This document shows, piece after piece, positions 28,339 through 36,537 of a DNA stretch of 64,000 bases. The notes beneath the pieces are model-generated. The model made no database searches, was not told the origin of the DNA, and saw nothing but the letters and a program-made list of their open reading frames with translations. Source of the stretch: Mesorhizobium sp. BR1-1-16 (GTDB lineage: Bacteria; Pseudomonadota; Alphaproteobacteria; Rhizobiales; Kaistiaceae); assembly GCF_020165495.1 (NCBI RefSeq), contig NZ_JAIUIE010000001.1, positions 930,001 through 994,000 of the forward strand, given 5' to 3'. The number at the start of each line of letters is the position of its first letter. Position 1 is the first letter of the stretch. Both the position numbers and the translations under genes were made by a program.

Positions 28339-28664
28339 CGAAACAAAGATCCGTCGGAGGTGCTCCGGCGGATCGAACCTGCCTGCGCAATGCGGGACCA
28401 CCAGCCCGGTTCGCGATTAGGCGGCTACGTCATCAGTCGATTCTCCAGGCTTGTCGGATCGGGCTGTGCCAGGGCTGGCGCATTCGTTGCGATCGGCGCG
28501 AATGATAACTTCTGCTTCGCGAGATGTTGCGCGAATTTGCGCGTCGGCCTCTGTGGTTCACCCGCACTGATATGGCGATAGTGGTTTTCCCGATCTGGTC
28601 GCTAAGCGCTAGCCGCCCCGGCTCGCAGGTGCGGCAAACAGCGCAGTAAAGCTATCAGCTCGTC
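28339..28664. other. 326-base region between convergent SDR and LysR genes
   Basis: Apart from the hairpin at 28348-28374, I see no supported gene or repeat. Short open frames present have no recognisable domain. Confidence 0.45.
28348..28374 (+). terminator. hairpin after SDR gene
   Basis: GATCCG-T-CGGAG and CTCCG-G-CGGATC pair over 12 positions (one G-U pair) around a 3-base loop, starting 10 bases after the SDR stop. There is no T-tract, so it is a terminator-like hairpin or an RNA-stabilising end rather than a classical intrinsic terminator. Confidence 0.55.
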
Positions 28665-29573
28665 CTAGGAGCTGACGTTCAGCGCCTCGATCTTGGCGAA
28701 GGCATTCGTGATGAAGTCCATGAACACCACTGCTCGCCGGGGCAGAAGGCGGTTTGCGACGTAGAGCATGTGGATGGGAACGGGCGACGCTTCGTAACCG
28801 GTAAGGACGCGTTTGAGTTTGCCGGTTTCAATGCCCTTGTCGAACAACCAGGAGGGACCGAGGGCAATGCCGAGACCAGCCTGAACCGCTTCGCGCACCG
28901 CTTGCGGTGAGTTCACCCGGATACGGCCGGACACCGGCACCTCCATCTCGGCGAACTGCCAGACAGTGCCCGTCGAAAGCAGGGAATAAACGATGCAGTC
29001 GTGTCCGCTCAGATCCTCAGGCGTTTGCGGCGTGCCCCGCTCGGCGAGGTAGCCGGTTTCTGCTACGCAGATGCGCTCAAACAGGCCGACGCGCCGGGCT
29101 CGCAACGCGCTGTCGTTCAGGTGGCCTACCCGCAGGGCGAGTTCGGCGCCTTCGTCGATCAGGTTCACGAAGCGATCCGAGATTTGCAGGTCGAGTTCGA
29201 GGTCAGGATAGGCATTCAGAAAGGCTGAAACCTGAGGCATGACGAATTCATGGGCCAGCGCAGTGGGACAAGCCACTCGTAACAGGCCGGAGGGTGCGAC
29301 CTCGCTTTTCAGCGCGGATTCAGCTTCCGCCAAGGCGTCAAGAATTCTCCGAGCCTCAGCATAGTATCGTTCGCCCTCTGGCGTCAGGTGAAGCTTTCGG
29401 GTCGAGCGCTGCAAAAGCCGGCGTTGGAGATGGCTCTCCAGCGCAGCCACATACCGGCTGACATTGGGTTGGCTGAGGCCCAGGTCCCGTGCTGCAGCGG
29501 AGAAGCTTCCGGTTTCAACAGTCCGCGCAAAGCATTGCATGAGCACGAAGCGATCCACGTTTTTTCCATTCAT
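28665..29573 (-). CDS. LysR-family transcriptional regulator
   Basis: A 302-residue LysR protein. The winged helix-turn-helix is near residues 10-70 (FSAAARDLGLSQPNVSRYVAALE). The effector domain from about 95 to 300 is of the periplasmic-binding type, with the CrgA/AaeR-like start LRVACPTALAHEFVMP. It is divergent from the SDR gene at 29692 across 118 bases with a GCAT-N7-ATGC element, so it probably controls that gene and itself. The ligand is unknown. Confidence 0.92.
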   Translation of the reverse strand: MNGKNVDRFVLMQCFARTVETGSFSAAARDLGLSQPNVSRYVAALESHLQRRLLQRSTRKLHLTPEGERYYAEARRILDALAEAESALKSEVAPSGLLRVACPTALAHEFVMPQVSAFLNAYPDLELDLQISDRFVNLIDEGAELALRVGHLNDSALRARRVGLFERICVAETGYLAERGTPQTPEDLSGHDCIVYSLLSTGTVWQFAEMEVPVSGRIRVNSPQAVREAVQAGLGIALGPSWLFDKGIETGKLKRVLTGYEASPVPIHMLYVANRLLPRRAVVFMDFITNAFAKIEALNVSS

Positions 29574-29582
29574 ACCGAAAAC

Positions 29583-29597
29583 GCATGAATATTATGC
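29583..29597. promoter_or_regulatory. candidate LysR box GCAT-N7-ATGC
   Basis: A 15-base interrupted palindrome in an AT-rich patch, 10 bases upstream of the LysR start codon and about 95 bases upstream of the divergent SDR gene. Size and position fit a LysR autoregulatory site. The arms are only 4 bases, so chance occurrence is possible. Confidence 0.35.
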
Positions 29598-29691
29598 ATT
29601 CTCCAAGGCTTAAGGCAATTGCTGCATAGGTCTATCCAGGAGGTCATGGAAGGCGGCAATCGTCGGCCTTCACACCCTCAAGGAGAATTCC

Positions 29692-30444
29692 ATGGCCCGT
29701 CTTTCCGGCAAACGTACTCTGATCACCGGCGGCACGAGCGGTATCGGCCTTGCCACCGCCAAACTATTTCTCGAAGAAGGCGCGCGCGTCATCGTCACCG
29801 GCGTCAACCCCGACAGCTTGGCCAAAGCCCAGACCGAGCTCGGCTCTAACGTCACCGTGCTCAGCGCGGACTCCGCCAGCGTCGATGCGCAGCGCGATCT
29901 CGCTCGGAAAATCGCCGCAGAATATGGTCAACTCGATATAGCGTTTCTCAACGCGGGCGTTTCTGTCTGGCAGTCGATTGAGGAGTGGACCGAGGAGGCG
30001 TTTGATCGCTCTTTCGCAATCAACGTCAAGGGTCCCTATTTCCTTATCCAGGCTCTCCTGCCGGTGTTCGCCAACCCAGCCTCCGTGGTACTCAACACCT
30101 CGATCAACGCCCATGTCGGGGCGGCGCGCTCGTCGGTCTATGCGGCGACCAAGGCGGCGTTTCTTAACATGGCAAAGACGCTATCGACCGAGATGCTCGA
30201 CCGTGGCGTTCGCTTCAATGCCGTCAGCCCGGGTCCCATCGAAACGCCGCTCTACGACAAGCTCGGTATCCCTGACGCCTACCGCGCGCAGGTGGACAGC
30301 GACATTCGCTCGACCATCCCTGCGGGCCGCTTCGGCACGCCCGAGGAAGTCGCAAATGCCGTCCTCTACCTCGCATCCGAGGAGTCTCGTTGGACGCTCG
30401 GGGCCGAGATTGTGGTCGACGGCGGCCGAACGCTGAACGGCTGA
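29692..30444 (+). CDS. SDR-family oxidoreductase
   Basis: Classical SDR of 250 residues. The cofactor motif is TGGTSGIG near residue 12, with FLNAG near 88. The catalytic Ser is in LNTSINAH near 140 and YAATK is near 152-156. The C-terminal WTLGAEIVVDGGRTLNG is typical. An AAGGAGA site lies 8 bases before the ATG. It is divergent from the LysR gene and convergent with the DUF1349 gene 95 bases away. Similar LysR/SDR pairs are common in soil bacteria; the substrate is not known. Confidence 0.92.
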   Translation: MARLSGKRTLITGGTSGIGLATAKLFLEEGARVIVTGVNPDSLAKAQTELGSNVTVLSADSASVDAQRDLARKIAAEYGQLDIAFLNAGVSVWQSIEEWTEEAFDRSFAINVKGPYFLIQALLPVFANPASVVLNTSINAHVGAARSSVYAATKAAFLNMAKTLSTEMLDRGVRFNAVSPGPIETPLYDKLGIPDAYRAQVDSDIRSTIPAGRFGTPEEVANAVLYLASEESRWTLGAEIVVDGGRTLNG

Positions 30445-30539
30445 GCCGAAAAAATCGCTCGCACTTCAAGAGAAAAGCGATCGTTCCGGATATGAAGCAA
30501 TCCTCACGGGAGGAAGAGACGCTGGCGAAGCGATCGGCC

Positions 30540-31118
30540 TCATTCGTGCAGGTCGCGGGCGATGGCCGGGCCGAGCTTGAAGTCGTGGAACGTGACCTCG
30601 AAGCCGGGGCGTTGCGGCGAGCAGCACATCATGCCGACGTCGATTGACGATGAGCGAGGCAGATAGGCGAGGCGTGCCATCTTCCAATGGCCGTCCTCGG
30701 CATCGAGGTACTGCACGCGAATGGCCTCGCCGTGGCGGGTCATGCGCAGCCGCAACCCATGTGTCGGCGGCACGATCTTGAGCATCGACCAGTCGGATTG
30801 GTCATTGGTCACGACCACGGAGAAGTGCAGGGCCCCATCGGTGAATTCGATCCCGGCCTTGATCCAATGTGTCTCGCTCAGGCGCACCATCAGCCCAGCC
30901 TGGTCGTACAGCGTGTCGTAGCGTCCGTCGATCGTGACCTTGGCCGTGAAATCGCCTTCGACCGAGCGATGGAAGAAATGGCCGTTATCATGCCAAAAGC
31001 CATAGAATGTCCCGCGCCAGAAATCCGTCCGGTCGGCGGTTCGAACAAAGAGATCGCCATCGCGAAATTCGCAGTATTGGGGCGGATTGAGCCATCGATA
31101 TGCGTCTGCGTCTTGCAC
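30540..31118 (-). CDS. DUF1349 domain protein (concanavalin-like beta-sandwich)
   Basis: A 192-residue protein of the DUF1349/YesU-like family, built almost wholly from beta strands and resembling laminarinase/concanavalin-like carbohydrate-binding folds. Recognisable segments are DFWRGTFYGFWHDNGHFF near residue 32, LYDQAGLMVRL near 70, and the C-terminal PGFEVTFHDFKLG. The GTG at 31118 has GGAGG 6 bases upstream, so upstream in-frame codons are not needed. It is the last gene of the eight-gene leftward operon, 43 bases after the SDR gene. A role in sugar or sugar-derivative binding is inferred from family and context. Confidence 0.85.
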   Translation of the reverse strand: MQDADAYRWLNPPQYCEFRDGDLFVRTADRTDFWRGTFYGFWHDNGHFFHRSVEGDFTAKVTIDGRYDTLYDQAGLMVRLSETHWIKAGIEFTDGALHFSVVVTNDQSDWSMLKIVPPTHGLRLRMTRHGEAIRVQYLDAEDGHWKMARLAYLPRSSSIDVGMMCCSPQRPGFEVTFHDFKLGPAIARDLHE

Positions 31119-31161
31119 GTTTTCCTCCAAGGGAACGTTGGGTGGGTGGCAATTCGAGCGA

Positions 31162-31926
31162 TCAGGCTTGTGCTGAATAGCCACCATCGACAGGGATTGC
31201 AGCGCCGGTGATGAAGTCCGAGGCGGCGCTGGCGAGAAACACCGCCGCGCCCACGAGATCCTCGGGCTTGCCCCAGCGTCCGGCCGGCGTTCTGGCGACC
31301 ACCTTTTCCTGGAGTTCGGGCGTTGCCGTCCTGCCGCGGATCGTCAGATCTGTCTCAATCCAGCCGGGGAGAAGCGCATTCACCTGAATGTCGTAGCGGG
31401 CCCAGGCGGACGCGAGCGCCTTGGTCAATTGCACGACGCCCCCTTTGCTGGCGCCATAAGGGGCCGAGAAGGAAGCCCCGAAGATCGACGTCATGGAGCC
31501 GATATTGATGATCTTGCCGCCGCTTTTGCGCAGGCTCGGCAGAACGGCCATCGACGAAAGGAATACGCTGGTCAGGTTGATGTCGATCAGCGTCCGCCAC
31601 TCGTCCAGCGTATAATCTTCCGGCTGTTTGCGGATGTTGGTGCCGGCATTGTTGACCAGAATATCGATCCGGCCGTAACTCGCGAGCGCATGATTTCTAT
31701 AGCGAGCGCAATCGCCCTCGATGGTGACGTCGGCGCGGACGGCGGTCGCCGGGATGCCCTGGCTCACAAGGGCGTCGAGCGCGCGGGCATTCTTTTCGCC
31801 ATCCCGGCCGACCACGACGACGGAGGCCCCGGCCGCGCCGAGCCCCTCCGACATCGCATAGCCGATGCCGCCATTGCCGCCGGTGACAATGGCGACCTTT
31901 CCCGTGAGATCGAACGAAGCAGCCAA
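31162..31926 (-). CDS. SDR-family oxidoreductase (gluconate 5-dehydrogenase-like)
   Basis: Classical SDR of 254 residues. The cofactor motif is TGGNGGIG near residue 15, with VNNAGTN near 90. The catalytic Ser is in NIGSMTS near 143 and YGASK is near 155-159. The C-terminal FITGAAIPVDGGYSAQA is standard. Overall it resembles gluconate 5-dehydrogenase and 2-deoxygluconate dehydrogenase (KduD), which oxidise or reduce sugar acids. The start is a TTG at 31926 with AAGG about 10 bases upstream. It lies between the XRE/cupin regulator (49 bases) and the DUF1349 gene (43 bases). Confidence 0.9.
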   Translation of the reverse strand: MAASFDLTGKVAIVTGGNGGIGYAMSEGLGAAGASVVVVGRDGEKNARALDALVSQGIPATAVRADVTIEGDCARYRNHALASYGRIDILVNNAGTNIRKQPEDYTLDEWRTLIDINLTSVFLSSMAVLPSLRKSGGKIINIGSMTSIFGASFSAPYGASKGGVVQLTKALASAWARYDIQVNALLPGWIETDLTIRGRTATPELQEKVVARTPAGRWGKPEDLVGAAVFLASAASDFITGAAIPVDGGYSAQA

Positions 31927-31975
31927 GTTCCAACCTTTTGCTTACGTGAGCGCTTGAGCGGCCGTCTTGTCCGGA

Positions 31976-32653
31976 TCAGGCTGATTCAGGCCGACGCTTA
32001 CGATTAGGAGCAGCCTGGTTCTCTTCGGCGATCTTGTTCTTGATGATTTCGCGCAGAGTCTGGGCAAGGTTGGGTGTCGCGCTGGAGCAATTGACGAGGA
32101 TCTTGCTGCCGCCGGGCTCCAGCGAGAGATAGCCATGCTTCATCGTACTGTCCAAATACATAGAGTCACCGGCGGAGAGATCGATTGGCTCATAATATTC
32201 GCTGAAGACGCGAATCTTGCCGTGCAGGACAACGAGAAATTCCTCGCCGACATGCGATGTGAGCTCGCCCATTTCGGCTTCCGATGTCGCCCGCACATCG
32301 ATGTGGATCGGCACGATCCGCTTGTGAGCAACGTCCGAACAAAGATAGGTATAGGTATAATATTCGGTCTGCAGCGGATGGCCTTCGAATTGAAGGCTCA
32401 CGCTTTTGCGAGCGAGAATGCGCTCGCGATTGTCGACCGGCTCGGGCGGCTCCAGAAGATCGGCGATTTCGACGTTCAGCCCACGGCTCAACTGCAGGAT
32501 CTTGTCATAGGTCGGCGACAACAGGCCGTTCTCGATCTTCGACAGGGTCGAGACCGATATCCCAGTCATCGAGGCCACGTCGGCGAGCGTCCAGCCATGA
32601 TGGGCCCTGCGCTCGCGCAGCAACAGGCCGAGAGGCGGATTTTCTTCTGTCAT
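31976..32653 (-). CDS. XRE-family regulator with C-terminal cupin domain (PuuR-like)
   Basis: A 225-residue regulator. The N-terminal Cro/CI helix-turn-helix is near residues 8-62 (RERRAHHGWTLADVASMTGISVSTLSKIE, cited as overlapping parts). A linker follows, then a cupin_2 sensor near 110-190 (VGEEFLVVLHGKIRVF, LSAGDSMYLDS). PuuR, which senses putrescine, and other regulators of amine and amino acid use have this plan. It lies inside the importer operon, 11 bases after the second permease gene. It probably senses the imported compound and binds the palindrome at 37571. Confidence 0.9.
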   Translation of the reverse strand: MTEENPPLGLLLRERRAHHGWTLADVASMTGISVSTLSKIENGLLSPTYDKILQLSRGLNVEIADLLEPPEPVDNRERILARKSVSLQFEGHPLQTEYYTYTYLCSDVAHKRIVPIHIDVRATSEAEMGELTSHVGEEFLVVLHGKIRVFSEYYEPIDLSAGDSMYLDSTMKHGYLSLEPGGSKILVNCSSATPNLAQTLREIIKNKIAEENQAAPNRKRRPESA

Positions 32654-32664
32654 GGATCCCGATC

Positions 32665-33465
32665 CTAAGCCCGTTCTTTTGCTATGCCGCGCCGGAGCGA
32701 CAAGGCTCCAAGCGTCGCCAGCACCATGGTTCCGAGCAACACGATCGTCACGAGCGCATTGATCTCGGGCGAGAAGCCGACCCGCATCATAGCCCAGAGC
32801 CGCAAGGGCAGTGTCGGATCACTCCCGGCGAGAAAGAATGTCACAAGGGTTTCGTCAAAGCTGATCGTGAAGGCCAGCAGAGCCCCAGTCACCATGGCCG
32901 AGGCGAGCTGCGGCACGACGACGAGCCGGAATGTCTGGAATTGCGTTGCGCCGAGATCCGCGGAGGCTTCGAGTTGCGATGTCTCAAGCGCTTCCAGGCG
33001 CACCATGACCATGCGGTAGATGATCGCGATCACCACGACGATATGGCCGATGGCGATGGTGGTCAGGCCTCGGTCGACGCCGACTTCCCGAAACGCCACA
33101 AGCAGCGAAATGCCTGTGATGATGGCCGGCAGGACGAAGGGCAGGAAGATGATGAATTCGACATAGGCGCGACCGCGTCGCTCACCGGTTCGCATGTAGT
33201 AGGCGAGGCCGAGCGCGAGGATCGTGGCAATTGCCACGGACGTGAACGCTACCATCAAGGTGTTGCCGAGCGCTGCGAGAATGGACTTGTTCTCAAGCAG
33301 GCTCGCATAATGGGCCAGCGAGAAGCTGCCCCATGCGATCTGGCCTCGGTCCATGTCGAAGAAGGAGAGTGTCGCGACCAGGACCGCCGGCCCATAGAGC
33401 AGGACGAAGACGAAGCTGGCGAAAACCCAAAGAACGGCAATCGTGATGCGCTCGCTCCTCGTCAT
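32665..33465 (-). CDS. ABC importer permease, PotC-like
   Basis: Inner-membrane permease of 266 residues with six predicted helices and the binding-protein-dependent transport signature EASADLGATQFQTFRLVVVP near 160-180 (EAA loop contacting the ATPase). The family is the spermidine/putrescine-type importers, which also includes opine and 2-aminoethylphosphonate systems. The ATG at 33465 overlaps the stop of the first permease gene by ATGA, showing translational coupling. Confidence 0.92.
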   Translation of the reverse strand: MTRSERITIAVLWVFASFVFVLLYGPAVLVATLSFFDMDRGQIAWGSFSLAHYASLLENKSILAALGNTLMVAFTSVAIATILALGLAYYMRTGERRGRAYVEFIIFLPFVLPAIITGISLLVAFREVGVDRGLTTIAIGHIVVVIAIIYRMVMVRLEALETSQLEASADLGATQFQTFRLVVVPQLASAMVTGALLAFTISFDETLVTFFLAGSDPTLPLRLWAMMRVGFSPEINALVTIVLLGTMVLATLGALSLRRGIAKERA

Positions 33466-34382
33466 GACGTCCTCCGATACCGGGTGAGAAGCCGCGCTGC
33501 GATCAGGATGATGGCGATGGCCAGAAGCAGCATGACAGCAAGCGCAGCGCCAAACGGCCAGTTGAATGCCATCCCGAACTGGCTCCATATGGCCCGGCCA
33601 AAGGTGAAGCCCTGGCTGCCGCCAACCATTTGCGGTGTGAGGAAGTCGCCGAGCGACAGCACCATCACGAACAGACCGCCGACGACCGATCCGGGCAGGC
33701 TGAGCGGGAGCACGACCCGGCGGAACGTCTGTCCGGGCGGCGCACCGAGGTCTGCTGAAGCCTCGACAAGCGAATGGGGGATCCGCTCAAGCGACAGGAA
33801 AATCGGCAGGATCGCAAATGGCAGATAGATGACGGCCATGGCGATCAGCACCGCCGTCTGATTGAACACGAACATCGTGCTGGGCTTGGCAAGAAGGCCA
33901 CTCCAGACAAGCGCGGAATTGAGCACACCGTTGAAGCCCAATATACCGCGCATCGCGTAGATCTTGACGATGTAGTTCATGGCGAGCGGGATGACGCTGA
34001 AGAGCAACAGCATATAGCGGAGCGGCCCGCGTTGCCGCCAGATCAGATAGGCGACGATATAACCGCTGACCAGGCCGAATAGGGCAACGATGCCGGCAAG
34101 CTTGATCGTCTGGAGGTAGATGCCCCAATAGCTGGCATTGGCGAAGAAGGCGCGGTAGTTCGCCAGCGTCCAGCTGTGGCTCATCTTGTTGCCCGACATG
34201 GACCAAAAGCTCGAGAGCAGAAACAGCCCCATCGGACAAAGGATCAGCAAGGTCGGAATGCCATAGACAGCGAGCCGGACGAGCGACCAGCGGATCATCG
34301 CGCCCGGATGACGGCGACGCGGTCGAGCCCCCGGCATTGCCAGTCGGTCGATCTCTGTCGGAACTGATGGAAGGACTGTCAT
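33462..34382 (-). CDS. ABC importer permease, PotB-like
   Basis: Permease of 306 residues with about six helices and a periplasmic loop after the first helix. The EAA loop is EASADLGAPPGQTFRRVVLP near 205-225. The N-terminal basic segment RPRRRHPGAM before the first helix is cytoplasmic. I chose the ATG at 34382, 4 bases after the ATPase stop; in-frame codons upstream lie inside the ATPase gene. It pairs with the PotC-like subunit to form the channel. Confidence 0.9.
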   Translation of the reverse strand: MTVLPSVPTEIDRLAMPGARPRRRHPGAMIRWSLVRLAVYGIPTLLILCPMGLFLLSSFWSMSGNKMSHSWTLANYRAFFANASYWGIYLQTIKLAGIVALFGLVSGYIVAYLIWRQRGPLRYMLLLFSVIPLAMNYIVKIYAMRGILGFNGVLNSALVWSGLLAKPSTMFVFNQTAVLIAMAVIYLPFAILPIFLSLERIPHSLVEASADLGAPPGQTFRRVVLPLSLPGSVVGGLFVMVLSLGDFLTPQMVGGSQGFTFGRAIWSQFGMAFNWPFGAALAVMLLLAIAIILIAARLLTRYRRTS

Positions 34383-34386
34383 GAGC

Positions 34387-35466
34387 TCAGTGCAATATCG
34401 TGAGGTCGTCGGGGGCCCAGGCGGCAACGACCTGATCGCCAACGGACAGAGACGGAAAATCGTTGGTCGGTAGGCTGACTCTTATGGCGAAATTACCCTG
34501 CGGCGCGATTGTCAGCGCGATCTGCGACGTCGCGCCCAGAAAGGTCACGGAGCGAACCTCCGCCGCAACCGACTGAGAAACGGTCGATCCTGCCGGAACC
34601 AGCTTGATATGCTCGGGCCGGACCGCCATGACCACCTTGCTTCCCACGGCCAGGGAAGCATCGCGCGGAACGATAACCCGCCCGAGCGCGCTGTCGATGC
34701 AGGCCTCTCCAGCAGCGTTTTGCTCGACGATGCCGGGTATCAGGTTGTTCTCGCCGAAGAAGCGGGCGACGAACTCGCTGCCGGGCCGGCGATAGATTTC
34801 GCGTGGCGAGCCGATCTGTTCGATCTTGCCATGGTTCATCACCACTATGCGGTCCGCCATCGAAATGGCTTCCTGCTGGTCGTGCGTGATGAAGATGAAG
34901 GTCGTCTTGATGCGACGCTGCAGGTCCTTCAGGAAGTCCTGCATCGAGCGCCGCAGTTCGGCATCGAGTGCGGCAAGTGGCTCGTCCAGGAGCACGATCT
35001 TCGGCTCGCAGATGATCGCTCGGGCCAGCGCAACGCGCTGGCGCTGGCCGCCGCTCAACGCATTTGGAAAGCGATCAGCCTTGTCGCCGAGATCGACGAT
35101 CTGCAGGACCTCCGCAACCTTGCGTGCGATTTCCGCCTTTGCAACGCCGCGCACGCGTAGCCCGTAGCCGACATTGTCGACGACGCGCATGTGCGGAAAC
35201 AGGGCATAGTCCTGGAACACGGTGTTGAACGGCCGCTGGAACGTCGGGACATCGACAATATCCCGGCCCTGAAACAGGATTTGACCGCTTGTCGGCGCTG
35301 TGAAACCACCGATCATTCGAAGGATCGTGGTCTTGCCGGAACCCGAGGGGCCGAGAACGGTGATGAATTCACCATCCTCGATCGCCAGGTCGGTCGGCTG
35401 CAAAACCTCGACATCCCGATAGGATTTGCTCACTCCCACCAGGTTCAATATCGCGTGTTGCGGCAT
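34387..35466 (-). CDS. ABC importer ATPase, PotA-like with TOBE domain
   Basis: ATP-binding subunit of 359 residues. Walker A is GPSGSGKTT near residue 38, the signature LSGGQRQRVALARA near 137-150, Walker B IVLLDEPLAALD near 157-168, and the switch His is in ITHDQQEA near 196-203. A C-terminal TOBE-type regulatory domain covers about 275-355 (PEHIKLVPAG). This architecture is the polyamine/opine-type (PotA) rather than the amino acid (GlnQ) type. AAGGAG precedes the ATG. The gene is 21 bases from the binding-protein gene. Confidence 0.95.
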   Translation of the reverse strand: MPQHAILNLVGVSKSYRDVEVLQPTDLAIEDGEFITVLGPSGSGKTTILRMIGGFTAPTSGQILFQGRDIVDVPTFQRPFNTVFQDYALFPHMRVVDNVGYGLRVRGVAKAEIARKVAEVLQIVDLGDKADRFPNALSGGQRQRVALARAIICEPKIVLLDEPLAALDAELRRSMQDFLKDLQRRIKTTFIFITHDQQEAISMADRIVVMNHGKIEQIGSPREIYRRPGSEFVARFFGENNLIPGIVEQNAAGEACIDSALGRVIVPRDASLAVGSKVVMAVRPEHIKLVPAGSTVSQSVAAEVRSVTFLGATSQIALTIAPQGNFAIRVSLPTNDFPSLSVGDQVVAAWAPDDLTILH

Positions 35467-35487
35467 GCGCGGCTCCTTGTGATGCGA

Positions 35488-36537
35488 TCAGGGGGCGGGC
35501 GTTGCTTTGACTTCGTTCCAGAGATCAATGCGCTTGCCCTGGTCTTCCGGAGCCTGCAGGAATACGAGCCGGTCGGCATAATTCAGGCCGATCTTCTCGT
35601 TTGCCGCGAGATCGGTGGTATTGCCGTAGCCTGTCTTCTCGCTGATGTAGTTGCCGATGCGCTTGTCGAGCATGAAGTCCACCCACTTATGGGCGAGGGG
35701 GACATCGCGCGCACCGGCGCTGATCGTCCAGCAGTCGATCCAACCGATCGCGCCTTCCTTCGGAATCGTCAGGGCCGCGTCAATGCCCTTCTTCTGCAGC
35801 ATCTGGACCTGTGGCTCGCCCATCGACATCATCACATCGACGCCGCCCTGCGCCATGATCGAGACACCATCGTCAAAGCCGGCATAATAGGTCAGGACAT
35901 ATTTCTTCTGGTCGATAAGTTTGGCCTTCACCGCGGCGAAATCATCTGCGGACATGTTGAAGGGGTCTTTGATGCCGAGCAGAAGCGCGGTGGTGACAAT
36001 GGCGTTGGTCGCATCATCCATGGCGATCACGCGACCGCTATAGTTCTCGTCCCAGAACACTGACCAGCTCGTAGGCGCCTCCGAAAACACCTTTCGGTCG
36101 TAGATGAGCGGAATCGACCCCCATGCGAAGGGAACTGCATAGGTCTTTCCGTCAAAGACGATCGAGCTGACATTGGCGAAGGTTGGTCCGAGATTGGCGC
36201 GATTTGGCAGCAAAGTAAGATCGAGCGCCTGCAGCAACTTCTGTTCGACGAGGCGTTTGTAGGATGACGTCTCGATTGCAATCACATCGAAGTCGTCGCC
36301 ATTGGTCGCGAGCAATTTGGCAAAGATCTCGTCGACGCTGCCGGTGTAACTGATCTTGACGGTCGCGTCGTTCGCCTGCTCGAACTCCTTGACCCATTGT
36401 TCGTCGGCATAGCCTTCCCAGGTCAGGACGCGCAGCTCCTTGGTCGCGGCACGGGCGACGCTGGCTGCGATCGAAAGTCCGCCCGTGGCGGCGACAAGGG
36501 CCATGCCTGTCGAAGTCAGGAACTCACGTCTGTTCAT
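35488..36537 (-). CDS. ABC importer substrate-binding protein, PotD-like, Tat signal
   Basis: Periplasmic binding protein of 349 residues, cluster D type (PotD/PotF and opine-binding relatives). The N-terminus NRREFLTS followed by a hydrophobic stretch and ARA-ATKE is a twin-arginine signal peptide with probable cleavage near residue 31. The mature part starts LRVLTWEGYADEQW, close to PotD-type proteins. Polyamine-binding acidic and aromatic residues cannot be assigned reliably. The start overlaps the last 14 bases of the aminotransferase gene. Context suggests an amine- or amino-acid-containing ligand. Confidence 0.92.
   Translation of the reverse strand: MNRREFLTSTGMALVAATGGLSIAASVARAATKELRVLTWEGYADEQWVKEFEQANDATVKISYTGSVDEIFAKLLATNGDDFDVIAIETSSYKRLVEQKLLQALDLTLLPNRANLGPTFANVSSIVFDGKTYAVPFAWGSIPLIYDRKVFSEAPTSWSVFWDENYSGRVIAMDDATNAIVTTALLLGIKDPFNMSADDFAAVKAKLIDQKKYVLTYYAGFDDGVSIMAQGGVDVMMSMGEPQVQMLQKKGIDAALTIPKEGAIGWIDCWTISAGARDVPLAHKWVDFMLDKRIGNYISEKTGYGNTTDLAANEKIGLNYADRLVFLQAPEDQGKRIDLWNEVKATPAP

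Noticed and set aside
16366-31000. Calling the 16.4-31 kb stretch a proven genomic island
   Set aside because: No integrase, attachment repeat or tRNA was found, and the composition is not visibly different apart from short AT-rich promoter gaps.
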